Shown: positions 1 to 6,426 of the stretch, one piece after another
How the letters are laid out: each line of letters begins with the position of its first letter
How positions within the stretch are numbered: position 1 is the stretch's first letter
NCBI GenBank assembly: GCA_030064795.1
Contig: JASJEI010000369.1
Coordinates: 1-6,799, forward strand
Direction: 5' to 3'
Length of the DNA: 6,799 nt
Source: Pleurocapsa sp. MO_226.B13
Lineage (GTDB): Bacteria > Cyanobacteriota > Cyanobacteriia > Cyanobacteriales > Xenococcaceae
Position numbers and translations under genes: made by a program
Notes under the pieces: generated by a model
The model's input: the letters and a program-made list of their open reading frames with translations, nothing else
What the model was told of the DNA's origin: nothing
The model's database searches: none

Positions 1-115
1 TGCTAAATTTTACGATCTGACCGAGCATATTTCAGAGCCGATCTATACTAACGAATCGGGTTGGGGTGAATTTCACTGTTTGGGTGGTTCGGTGTCGGTT
101 TGGGTTGAAGCTTAG
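1..115 (+). CDS. Alpha-amylase, C-terminal end only (5' part outside window)
   Basis: The reading frame from base 2 gives 37 residues, then TAG at 113-115. The tail contains SEPIYTNESGWGEFHCLGG followed by SVSVWVEA. It closely resembles the end of liquefying-type alpha-amylases (GH13, Bacillus licheniformis AmyL type), which finish with a GWGEFxxxGGSVS motif in the C-terminal beta domain. Such enzymes hydrolyse internal alpha-1,4 bonds in starch or glycogen. The catalytic barrel lies upstream of the window, so activity, full length and any signal peptide cannot be judged. The gene converges on the radical SAM gene at 335-2938, with 219 bp between the two stop codons. Identification rests on the motif as remembered from the family. 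Another GH13 enzyme with the same C domain is possible. Confidence 0.82.
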   Translation, partial: AKFYDLTEHISEPIYTNESGWGEFHCLGGSVSVWVEA

Positions 116-117
116 AT

Positions 118-144
118 TTACAGCCGTTTTCAGTTGAATAGACT
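118..144 (+). repeat. Dispersed repeat copy A (TTACAGC-GTTTTC motif)
   Basis: This 27-base stretch starts 3 bases after the amylase stop codon. It matches 6261-6287, downstream of the exoprotein gene, at 21 of 27 positions, sharing TTACAGC, GTTTTC, TTGA, TA and AC in register. Both copies have the same orientation and lie 3' of a plus-strand gene. It may be a dispersed intergenic repeat. No stem-loop is evident in it. Confidence 0.45.
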
Positions 145-167
145 CCGTTGAAGATTAACTAGTTCGG

Positions 168-195
168 AGCTAATAGCTATTAGCTATTAGCTATT
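168..195. repeat. Heptanucleotide tandem repeat (AGCTATT)n
   Basis: There are four contiguous 7-base units: AGCTAAT once, then AGCTATT three times, followed by a partial unit (AGCTT). Bases 168-185 form a perfect 18-bp palindrome centred on AGCT. Heptamer arrays of this kind match the short tandemly repeated repetitive (STRR) sequences known from cyanobacterial intergenic DNA. No protein-coding role is seen. Confidence 0.85.
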
Positions 196-273
196 AGCTT
201 CTAATGAAGTCAAATTTCTGTGGTCTACCCAAATGAAAAGCGCAGTAAATATCGATAACTAATCCTATCTTCG

Positions 274-311
274 GGCAAGATCTCTAGACAATTTTATCTA
301 GAGATCTTGCC
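274..311. terminator. Perfect 15-bp hairpin between convergent genes, possible bidirectional terminator
   Basis: Arm 274-288 (GGCAAGATCTCTAGA) is exactly complementary to 297-311, with the 8-base loop CAATTTTA. It begins 23 bases past the stop codon of the minus-strand radical SAM gene and lies 158 bases past the amylase stop, which fits a terminator or 3'-end stabiliser serving both. Neither side has a run of T after the stem, so it is not a classic intrinsic terminator. The right arm's ATCTTGCCTT is repeated at 326-335, overlapping the radical SAM stop codon. Confidence 0.5.
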
Positions 312-334
312 TTGACTGGGAGAAAATCTTGCCT

Positions 335-2938
335 TCACACAGACAAAATCAATTGTTGACGGTGGACATGAAGTAATTGAAATTCAACACCTGCAACCTT
401 TTCTAACATATAAATAAAGTTGTCTGGAGAGAGGTTTGTACCATCATTGCGACAGCTACCAGTAAAGCGTAAAACGGCAGTATTGCGATTGGCAATAGCT
501 GACAAAGCCAGAGAAAATAGGCGATCGCGTAAATTAATTATCTTTTTGTTGCCAGACTTGGTAAATTTCTCCCAGACTATTTCTGGGGAATTATGAATTG
601 CCTCAATCCATTGCTGCCAAGTAGGATTATCTATATTTGCTTGTACTGTAACTAAATATTCTGCTTTATCCATTAATCTGCTAGCATTAGGAGATTTGAG
701 CTCGATCTCTTCTACTTTATAAATGGGAATATTCTCTGGTAGTTGTTCGGCTAATCTAGTGCGAAATTCCTCTACTTCCATTTCCTCAGTTAATTCAAAA
801 TCAACTATTTCACCGTTACTAGTAATACCTAAAGATAAGGCATTAGCAATAGAAATTCTCGGCCCTGGATGATAGCCTCCTGTAAAGGAAATAGGTAAGG
901 CTGCACGACGAATAGCGCGATCGAATAGGCGTACTAGATCCAAATGACTAATTAGTCCCATTTCGTCTACTTTGCCAAACCACATCCTAATCTTTTGCTC
1001 TTTATGCTGATTGGGTTTAAAATGTCCTTCAAACTCAGGAATCTCTGGTGCTTCGACTACAATATTATGACCAAAATCTGTTCCGCATACACCGCAATGG
1101 GAACAACCTTCAAAGGCACAGTCGGGTACAGTTGCAGCTTCTAAAGCCCTTTTCAAGTCGTCTTTCAGCCATTGTTTATCAATACCTGTATTGAGATGAT
1201 CCCAGGGTAAAGGTGCATCTAAAGCATCATCCGATTCTTCTCCTCGTTCCTCGTTCCTCTCTCCTTCTCCCTTAAACAGATTCCATTCGCCATTTTCCAC
1301 CAGGCGATACTTCCAGGTAAGATCGGCTTCGGCGATCGCCTGCGACCAAGCATCATAAGCCTTATCTAAATTCTCCCACCAAGAGTCCATCCCTGCACCC
1401 AATTCCCAAGCACGTTTAACTACAGGTGCCAGACGGCGATCGCCCCTACCAACAAAGTCCTCCATTGCCGAGATGCGAACATCGGTATAGTTAATTTTGA
1501 CTCCCCTGATACGGCGAAACTCCTGTTTGAGTAGTTCTTGTTTGCGTTTAAACTCACTAGTAGAGACAGAATGCCATTGAAAAGGCGTGTGGGGTTTGGG
1601 AGTAAAGTTAGAAATAGTGATATTAAAGTTAAGGCGTTTATTACTAATTTGACTGCATTCGCGACGCAACCAGCGTACCGTATCGGCAATACCAATAACA
1701 TCAACGTCAGTTTCTCCAGGCAAACCAATCATGAAGTAGAGTTTAACTTTATTCCAGCCACGGGCAACAGCAGTTTGGATACCTCGCAGCAATTCCTCAT
1801 TGGTCAATCCTTTATTAATTACATCCCGCATCCGTTGCGTACCAGCTTCGGGGGCAAAGGTTAAGCCCGACTTGCGTAAACCACCAATAATATCGGCAAT
1901 ATTATCATCAAAACGATCTACCCGCTGACTGGGCAAAGATAAAGAGATATTTTCTTGCTGCAAGCGGTTTTTAATCTCCATTCCCACCGCAGGGAGAGCC
2001 AAATAATCCGAACAACTGAGGGATAATAAAGAAAACTCATTATAACCAGTCGCCCGCATTCCCTTTTCGATCGCGTCTACTACCTTTTCTGGTTCGACAT
2101 CGGTTGCAGGACGAGTTAACATTCCTGGCTGACAAAAACGACAGCCTCTGGTGCAACCCCGTCTAATTTCTACTGTCAGGCGATCGTGTACGGTTTCGAC
2201 ATAAGGCACCAAACCTATAGAATAGGCAGGAATGGGAGTCGCTACCCGTCGCAATACCCGCTTCGGTACATCGGGGTTAATTGGATGAACTGAGCCATCA
2301 TCTGCCATTTGATAAAATCTAGGTACGTAGACCCCAGAAACTTGCGCTAAATCTAGTAAAAGCTCCTCTTTACTCAGTCCTGCTGCTTTTCCTTCCTTAA
2401 TAACCAAACCAATCTCGGGTAAAAGTTCCTCGCCGTCTCCCAAAGCAATAAAATCAAAGAAATCGGCATAGGGTTCGGGATTGGAAGTAGCAGTTTGTCC
2501 CCCCGCAAAAATTAAGGGATAATCACCCGCATCTCTTTCTTTCCAAGTAAGGGGAATCTGGGCTAAACTGAGCATTTCTAAGATATTAGTCGCCCCTAAT
2601 TCGTAGCTGAGACTAAAACCTAAAATATCAAAATCTTGTAAGGAACGTTTGGACTCCAAAGCAAATAAAGGAGTATTTGTTTCTCTCAACTTAGCTGAGA
2701 GATCGGCTGCGGGGAGATAAGTGCGATCGCACAACTGTTGTGGTTGAGCGTTAATGATATTGTAGAGAATAATATGACCGAGGTTAGATGCTCCAACTTC
2801 ATAGACTTCGGGATAAGTCAGCACCCACCGTACCTCGGCTTCTTTCCAAGGTTTGTGTATTGCACCTAGTTCGTTACCCAGATACCTGGCTGGTTTGAGT
2901 AGATCTGCATTAATCGGGTTGTCGCTTGTCAGGGTCAA
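335..2938 (-). CDS. TIGR03960-family radical SAM protein with cobalamin-binding-like and DUF2344 domains
   Basis: This complete 867-residue protein probably acts as a cytoplasmic iron-sulfur enzyme; its substrate is unknown to me. Residues about 40-180 resemble a B12-binding fold (FSLSYELGATNIL, GGQTATSNPEPYADF, ALGDGEELL), but no DxHxxG cobalt-ligand motif is visible. The radical SAM core follows, with the CxxxCxxC cluster motif in RRGCTRGCRFCQPGML (C262, C266, C269), then FAPEAGTQRMR and YFMIGLPGET. A second cysteine group, C607, C612, C615 and C618 (CAFEGCSHCGVCG), could bind another metal or Fe-S cluster. Residues about 648-865 match the radical SAM-linked domain (TIGR03936/DUF2344), including ISHLDLVRLFDRAIRRA and GGYHPGPRIS. 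The start is TTG at 2938: an in-frame stop lies two codons upstream and a GAGGAG site sits 9 bases before it. An acidic, Glu/Arg-rich insert at 556-572 comes from a heptamer repeat. It diverges from the exoprotein gene. Confidence 0.93.
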   Translation of the reverse strand: MTLTSDNPINADLLKPARYLGNELGAIHKPWKEAEVRWVLTYPEVYEVGASNLGHIILYNIINAQPQQLCDRTYLPAADLSAKLRETNTPLFALESKRSLQDFDILGFSLSYELGATNILEMLSLAQIPLTWKERDAGDYPLIFAGGQTATSNPEPYADFFDFIALGDGEELLPEIGLVIKEGKAAGLSKEELLLDLAQVSGVYVPRFYQMADDGSVHPINPDVPKRVLRRVATPIPAYSIGLVPYVETVHDRLTVEIRRGCTRGCRFCQPGMLTRPATDVEPEKVVDAIEKGMRATGYNEFSLLSLSCSDYLALPAVGMEIKNRLQQENISLSLPSQRVDRFDDNIADIIGGLRKSGLTFAPEAGTQRMRDVINKGLTNEELLRGIQTAVARGWNKVKLYFMIGLPGETDVDVIGIADTVRWLRRECSQISNKRLNFNITISNFTPKPHTPFQWHSVSTSEFKRKQELLKQEFRRIRGVKINYTDVRISAMEDFVGRGDRRLAPVVKRAWELGAGMDSWWENLDKAYDAWSQAIAEADLTWKYRLVENGEWNLFKGEGERNEERGEESDDALDAPLPWDHLNTGIDKQWLKDDLKRALEAATVPDCAFEGCSHCGVCGTDFGHNIVVEAPEIPEFEGHFKPNQHKEQKIRMWFGKVDEMGLISHLDLVRLFDRAIRRAALPISFTGGYHPGPRISIANALSLGITSNGEIVDFELTEEMEVEEFRTRLAEQLPENIPIYKVEEIELKSPNASRLMDKAEYLVTVQANIDNPTWQQWIEAIHNSPEIVWEKFTKSGNKKIINLRDRLFSLALSAIANRNTAVLRFTGSCRNDGTNLSPDNFIYMLEKVAGVEFQLLHVHRQQLILSV
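1243..1270. repeat. Heptamer tandem repeat inside the radical SAM gene
   Basis: On the plus strand, two perfect CTCGTTC units are followed by two degenerate units (CTCTCTC, CTTCTCC). In the minus-strand gene this codes the low-complexity peptide GEGERNEERGEESD at about residues 557-570, between the radical SAM core and the second cysteine cluster. The reading frame is intact. The units have the same length as the heptamer arrays in the gaps of this window, so this may be a repeat insertion tolerated in a linker. Confidence 0.65.
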
Positions 2939-2947
2939 AATTCAATT

Positions 2948-2953
2948 CTCCTC
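2948..2953 (-). promoter_or_regulatory. Ribosome binding site (GAGGAG) supporting a TTG start
   Basis: The minus strand reads GAGGAG, then 9 bases, then TTG at 2938-2936. No in-frame ATG or GTG lies further upstream, because an in-frame TGA occurs two codons before the TTG. Residues from about 15 on (LKPARYLGNELG) look like the normal conserved beginning of this family. This site therefore decides the start. Confidence 0.75.
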
Positions 2954-3043
2954 GTTGCGTTAAGCAAAATATTCTAGATTTCTACTATATCGAAATTACG
3001 TCGTCTGATTTGATTTGAACAGGCAATCGGCGAAACCATTTCT

Positions 3044-3051
3044 GCGATCGC
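3044..3051. repeat. HIP1 palindrome (GCGATCGC), intergenic copy
   Basis: GCGATCGC is the highly iterated palindrome of many cyanobacterial genomes. Further exact copies in the window are at 521-528, 1332-1339, 1436-1443 and 2723-2730 inside the radical SAM gene and at 5770-5777 in the exoprotein gene. Six copies in 6.8 kb is far above chance for an 8-mer and is the main compositional sign of a cyanobacterial host. Confidence 0.92.
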
Positions 3052-3113
3052 TATTCAATAGACAACCGATTTTAAATACTTATGTCTGTATAATTCTTCT
3101 CAACTAAACTATT

Positions 3114-3119
3114 GAGGAG
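3114..3119 (+). promoter_or_regulatory. Ribosome binding site of exoprotein gene
   Basis: GAGGAG lies 6 bases before the ATG at 3126. It confirms this start, which also places a signal peptide exactly at the N-terminus. Confidence 0.85.
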
Positions 3120-3125
3120 TTAAAC

Positions 3126-6100
3126 ATGAAAAAGAGATTATCTCTACTACTATTTTTGGTTAGCTGCATTATCATTCCAGGAATTTTCTTAAAATCAGCT
3201 ACAGCACAAGTAACACCAGACGGCACTACCAACACTACAGTTAATGCCGAGGGGAATGATTTTACCATCCAAGATGGAGATCGAGCAGGCGGTAATTTAT
3301 TTCATAGTTTTCAAGACTTTTCCGTACCCAATGGCGGTTCGGCATTTTTTAATAACGCTATTGATATAGAGAATATTTTATCTAGAGTCACAGGGGGAAA
3401 TATCTCCAATATCGATGGTTTGATTCGGGCAAATGGTAATGCTAATTTATTTTTACTCAATCCTGCGGGTATTTTGTTTGGTGAGAATACCAGATTAGAT
3501 GTTGGGGGTTCGTTTTATGGCAGCAGTGCTAGCAGTATTCTGTTTGAAGATGGGGAATTTAGCGCGGTAGATAATCTACAGCAGCCAATATTGACGATTA
3601 ATGCACCGATTGGTTTGGGTTTTCGGGATAATCCAGGAGACATAACCAATCGTTCCTTTGTTCAAAATGATGATGATGATTCTGGAGAATTGGTAGGTCC
3701 AGGAGAATTTGTGGGTTTAGAAGTCTTACCAGGTAATAATCTAGCTTTGATCGGCGGTAATATTAATTTTGAGGCAAGTGAAATTACTGCACCAGGAGGC
3801 AATATTGAATTAGGGGGATTATCTCAAGCTGGAACAGTGGATATTAATCCCGATGGTAGTTTAAGCTTTCCTGATGGAGTAACCAAAGCAGATATTAATT
3901 TGAGCAATGCTGCCGATGTGGATGCCAGGGGAAGAGGGGGAGGAAGTGTTAGCGTTAACGCTCGTAACTTAAATTTATCAGCAGGAGAATTTGGTAGGAG
4001 TCTCATTCGGGCAGGAATTAGACCTGAATCCACATCTGTCGAGGCACAAGCAGGGGATGTAACTATCGATGTTGCTGAAAATATAACCCTCGATGATAGT
4101 GCTATTTCTAATCAAGTTAGTACTGGTGGAGTCGGTAATTCAGGCAATATCAGGATTAATACTGGTTCAATTGAAGCAATAAATGGGGGAATAGTTTCTA
4201 CTAGTACTTTCGGGGAAGGAAATGCTGGTTTGGTGGATATTAACGCCACAGAAGATATAACTTTTGATGGAGAAGATGTTTCGGGATTTAACAGTGGAAT
4301 CTTTGCTGTAGTTGGCGCAAGTGCAGTGGGCAATGTTGGTGAAGTGGTTCCTGGTCGTGAAGAGGGCAATGGGGGAGGAGTTGATGATAGTAATAGTACT
4401 AATAGTCAAGGAGATGCAGGCGCGATTAATATCATGACAACGCAGCTAAGTCTGACTAATGGGGGACAAATTAATGCTAGTACCTTCGGTCAAGGTAATG
4501 CAGGGGCAGTTAATGTTACCGCCGTAAGAGATATTACGGTAGATGGGGAAGATTCAGGGGGTTCTAATAGTGGCATTACTAGTCGGGTTGATACAGTTGC
4601 AGTAGGAGATGCAGGAGGAGTAAGCATCGCTACTACTAATCTCAACCTCACCAATGGCGGTCGAGTTGATGCTAGTACCTTGGGTGAAGGTAATGCAGGG
4701 GCAGTTGATGTTACCGCTACAGGAAATATTACCGCAGATGGGGAAGATTCACTGGGTTTTGCTAGTGGCATTTTTAGTGTGGTTAATACAAATGCAACAG
4801 GAGATTCAGGAGGTGTTACCATCTCTACTACTAATCTCAATCTCACCAATGGCGGTGCAGTTGATGCTACTACAAGCGGTCAAGGTAATGCAGGGCCAGT
4901 TAATGTTACCGCTACAGGAAATATTACCGCAGATGGGGAAGATTCACTGGGTTTTGCTAGTGGCATTACTAGTCAGGTTGATACAGGTGCAGTAGGAGAT
5001 GCAGGAGGTGTGTCCATCGATACTGCTAATCTGAGTCTGAGGAATGGGGGAAGGGTTTCTGCTAGTACTTTGGGTCAAGGGAATGCGGGAGATGTAAACA
5101 TCGATGCTGCTGAATCAATCTTCATTAGTGGTGTAAATGCAGAAGAAGATGCTCGTAGTGGGTTATTGGCTAACGCACTAAGTGATGGTGATGGAGGCAG
5201 TGTCAATGTTGTTACCAATCAACTGACTATTGCTAATGGTAGCACTATTGACGTTGGCAACTTTGATGATTTGGATGATTCTGAACCAGGTACGGGAGTA
5301 CCAGGAAATATTTCGATTCAAGCTAATAATCTTGATTTATTAGATACAGCCAGAATTAATGCTGCAAATCAATCGGAAGGGGGAGCAGGTGGTAATATTA
5401 CTTTACAAATTACAGAAGACATTACCCTAGAAAACAATAGTTTCATCTCCGCTCGAGCCTTTGGTAATGCCAATGGAGGTAACATTGACATTGATACAAG
5501 ATTTTTGATTGCCTTCCTTTCAGAAGCCAATGGTAATGATATTTTAGCTTCTGCCTCAGCAGGAGTAGGGGGGAATATAAATATAACCTCTCAAGCAATT
5601 TTCGGTTTGCAAGAAAGACCTGCTATAGATAATAACGGTACTAATGATATAGATGTTAGTGGCGAATTTGGTTTTACGCAGATTGCTACAGAAATTCGTT
5701 CAACAGAGATAGGCGAAGTACCTGATAACCTGGTTGAATCAGAACAAACTGTGGCTCAAGCTTGCAAAAGCGATCGCATTTCAGGAAAATCCAGTAATTT
5801 AACCATAGAAGGTAAAGGCGGTATTCCTCGCCAACCAATAGAACCAATTGATTCGGGTGTTATCTTAGTCAACGGCAAAACTAGCACCCTTAACCCAAAA
5901 ATTCAATCTCTAGATATCCCACCCCTGGGAACTATTATCGAGGATTTTCCTGCTCAACCAATAAAACCAAGTGATTCGGATACTATCCCCCTCCAGGGAA
6001 AAACTAGCACCCCTAACCCAAAAGTTCAATCTCCAGATATCAAACCGATTAAAACTAGCATGGGGGATATTCTTCCTGCTAAGGGCGTTATCAAAACCGA

Positions 6101-6185
6101 AGATGGTCAAATTATTTTAACTGCCTATCCTACAGACAAAATCGATACCCGTATCCTTAATACTTCCTCTAACTGTCAGAAATGA
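3126..6185 (+). CDS. Filamentous hemagglutinin N-terminal domain exoprotein (TpsA-like, secreted beta-helix)
   Basis: This complete 1019-residue protein probably reaches the cell surface or medium by two-partner secretion. A signal peptide covers residues 1-27 (KKR, hydrophobic core, SATA cut before Q28). The TPS/FHA N-terminal domain spans about 28-270, with NLFHSFQDFSVPNGGSAFFNN, GNISNIDGLIRANGNANLFL and the signature NPAGILFG (112-119). About 205-850 is a Gly/Asn/Asp-rich right-handed beta-helix of G-N-I-x-I type strands, including repeats of 65 residues in 353-704. The tail carries the cyanobacterial family's end pattern (VAQAC at 876-880, IEGKGGIP, then GQIILTA near 1000) with a duplicated 41-residue segment and a late C1017. 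No toxin-like C-terminal domain is visible. Adhesion or matrix function is an inference from the family. The TpsB outer-membrane transporter is not in the window. The gene stands alone, diverging from the radical SAM gene. Confidence 0.92.
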   Translation: MKKRLSLLLFLVSCIIIPGIFLKSATAQVTPDGTTNTTVNAEGNDFTIQDGDRAGGNLFHSFQDFSVPNGGSAFFNNAIDIENILSRVTGGNISNIDGLIRANGNANLFLLNPAGILFGENTRLDVGGSFYGSSASSILFEDGEFSAVDNLQQPILTINAPIGLGFRDNPGDITNRSFVQNDDDDSGELVGPGEFVGLEVLPGNNLALIGGNINFEASEITAPGGNIELGGLSQAGTVDINPDGSLSFPDGVTKADINLSNAADVDARGRGGGSVSVNARNLNLSAGEFGRSLIRAGIRPESTSVEAQAGDVTIDVAENITLDDSAISNQVSTGGVGNSGNIRINTGSIEAINGGIVSTSTFGEGNAGLVDINATEDITFDGEDVSGFNSGIFAVVGASAVGNVGEVVPGREEGNGGGVDDSNSTNSQGDAGAINIMTTQLSLTNGGQINASTFGQGNAGAVNVTAVRDITVDGEDSGGSNSGITSRVDTVAVGDAGGVSIATTNLNLTNGGRVDASTLGEGNAGAVDVTATGNITADGEDSLGFASGIFSVVNTNATGDSGGVTISTTNLNLTNGGAVDATTSGQGNAGPVNVTATGNITADGEDSLGFASGITSQVDTGAVGDAGGVSIDTANLSLRNGGRVSASTLGQGNAGDVNIDAAESIFISGVNAEEDARSGLLANALSDGDGGSVNVVTNQLTIANGSTIDVGNFDDLDDSEPGTGVPGNISIQANNLDLLDTARINAANQSEGGAGGNITLQITEDITLENNSFISARAFGNANGGNIDIDTRFLIAFLSEANGNDILASASAGVGGNINITSQAIFGLQERPAIDNNGTNDIDVSGEFGFTQIATEIRSTEIGEVPDNLVESEQTVAQACKSDRISGKSSNLTIEGKGGIPRQPIEPIDSGVILVNGKTSTLNPKIQSLDIPPLGTIIEDFPAQPIKPSDSDTIPLQGKTSTPNPKVQSPDIKPIKTSMGDILPAKGVIKTEDGQIILTAYPTDKIDTRILNTSSNCQK
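3681..3716 (+). repeat. 18-bp imperfect tandem duplication in exoprotein gene
   Basis: Bases 3681-3698 and 3699-3716 are imperfect copies in frame, giving SGELVG then PGEFVG (residues 186-197). They follow a (GAT)n run that codes four Asp (182-185). This is a small loop expansion in the TPS domain, probably from replication slippage. Confidence 0.6.
4182..5234 (+). repeat. Array of 195-bp in-frame repeats (65-residue beta-helix units)
   Basis: The anchor Asn-Gly(-Gly) recurs at N353, N445, N510, N575, N640 and N704. The steps are 92, 65, 65, 65 and 64 residues. Each unit reads roughly NGGxVxASTxGxGNAGxVxV, then IT-DGED, SGI and GDAGGVSI. The first unit carries about 27 extra residues. The 65 bases at 4708-4772 are identical to 4903-4967, exactly one period apart. 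Such identity suggests recent duplication or gene conversion between units. Each unit probably adds a few coils to the beta-helix. Confidence 0.88.
5832..6077 (+). repeat. Two-copy 123-bp tandem repeat in exoprotein tail
   Basis: Residues 903-943 and 944-984 align without gaps with 22 of 41 identities, including QPI-P-DS, GKTST-NPK and QS-DI. At DNA level AAAACTAGCA occurs at 5877, 6000 and again at 6051. The repeat sits between the conserved IEGKGGIP block and the final GQIILTA block, so it lengthens a Pro/Lys/Ser-rich linker rather than the beta-helix. Confidence 0.85.
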
Positions 6186-6260
6186 GGTACGCTTAGGCTC
6201 AACACATCTGGCTCGATCTAATTTTTTACCGCGATCTCCTACAGTTAAGATAGTTAAGAC

Positions 6261-6287
6261 TTACAGCAGTTTTCTTTTGAGTAAACC
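6261..6287 (+). repeat. Dispersed repeat copy B (TTACAGC-GTTTTC motif)
   Basis: This is the counterpart of 118-144, with 21 of 27 positions identical and the same orientation. It lies 75 bases after the exoprotein stop codon. Weak flanking complementarity (TAAGAC at 6255-6260 with GTCTTA at 6296-6301) could enclose it in a loose hairpin. Confidence 0.45.
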
Positions 6288-6347
6288 ACATCTTGGTCTT
6301 AGATAAGGGAGATGGGGGAGATAAGCGAGGGGGAGCAACAATAAAAA

Positions 6348-6368
6348 CTGATAATTGATAACTGATAA
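6348..6368. repeat. Heptanucleotide tandem repeat (YTGATAA)3
   Basis: Three contiguous 7-base units, CTGATAA, TTGATAA and CTGATAA, are followed by a partial CT. It is another short heptamer array of the kind seen at 168-195. Confidence 0.75.
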
Positions 6369-6426
6369 CTAATATACTGTTAACTGACTCCCAACTCCTG
6401 TACGGATGCGATCTGGTACGTCCTCT

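Larger units (their letters stand above)
2939..3125. promoter_or_regulatory. Divergent intergenic region with candidate promoters
   Basis: This 187-bp gap separates the two divergently transcribed genes, so promoters for both should lie here. For the plus-strand exoprotein gene there is a perfect TATAAT at 3089-3094, 32 bases before the ATG, but no good -35 hexamer 16-18 bases upstream. For the minus-strand gene a weaker TATAGT can be read at 2989-2984, also without a clear -35. A HIP1 site lies at 3044-3051. No clear operator palindrome was found apart from HIP1. Confidence 0.45.

Noticed and set aside
3156..3167. Lipobox-like LVSC (residues 11-14) at the exoprotein N-terminus
   Set aside because: The hydrophobic stretch continues well past C14 (IIIPGIFL) and a good signal peptidase I site (SATA before Q28) follows, as expected for a TPS exoprotein rather than a lipoprotein.
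4490..4849. Long minus-strand frames opposite the exoprotein repeats
   Set aside because: They are antisense shadows of the repetitive beta-helix coding sequence and repeat with the same 195-bp period. They have no ribosome binding sites.
4182..5234. Possible CRISPR-like array of direct repeats
   Set aside because: The repeats are in-frame coding units of about 195 bp without unique spacers, so they are protein repeats.
5750..6185. Contact-dependent inhibition toxin at the exoprotein C-terminus
   Set aside because: There is no VENN-type boundary motif or toxin domain. The tail instead matches the usual conserved ending of cyanobacterial FHA exoproteins.
6200..6230. Intrinsic terminator at the T6 run after the exoprotein gene
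   Set aside because: The two GGCTC copies before the T-run are direct, not inverted, repeats, and no stem could be formed there.
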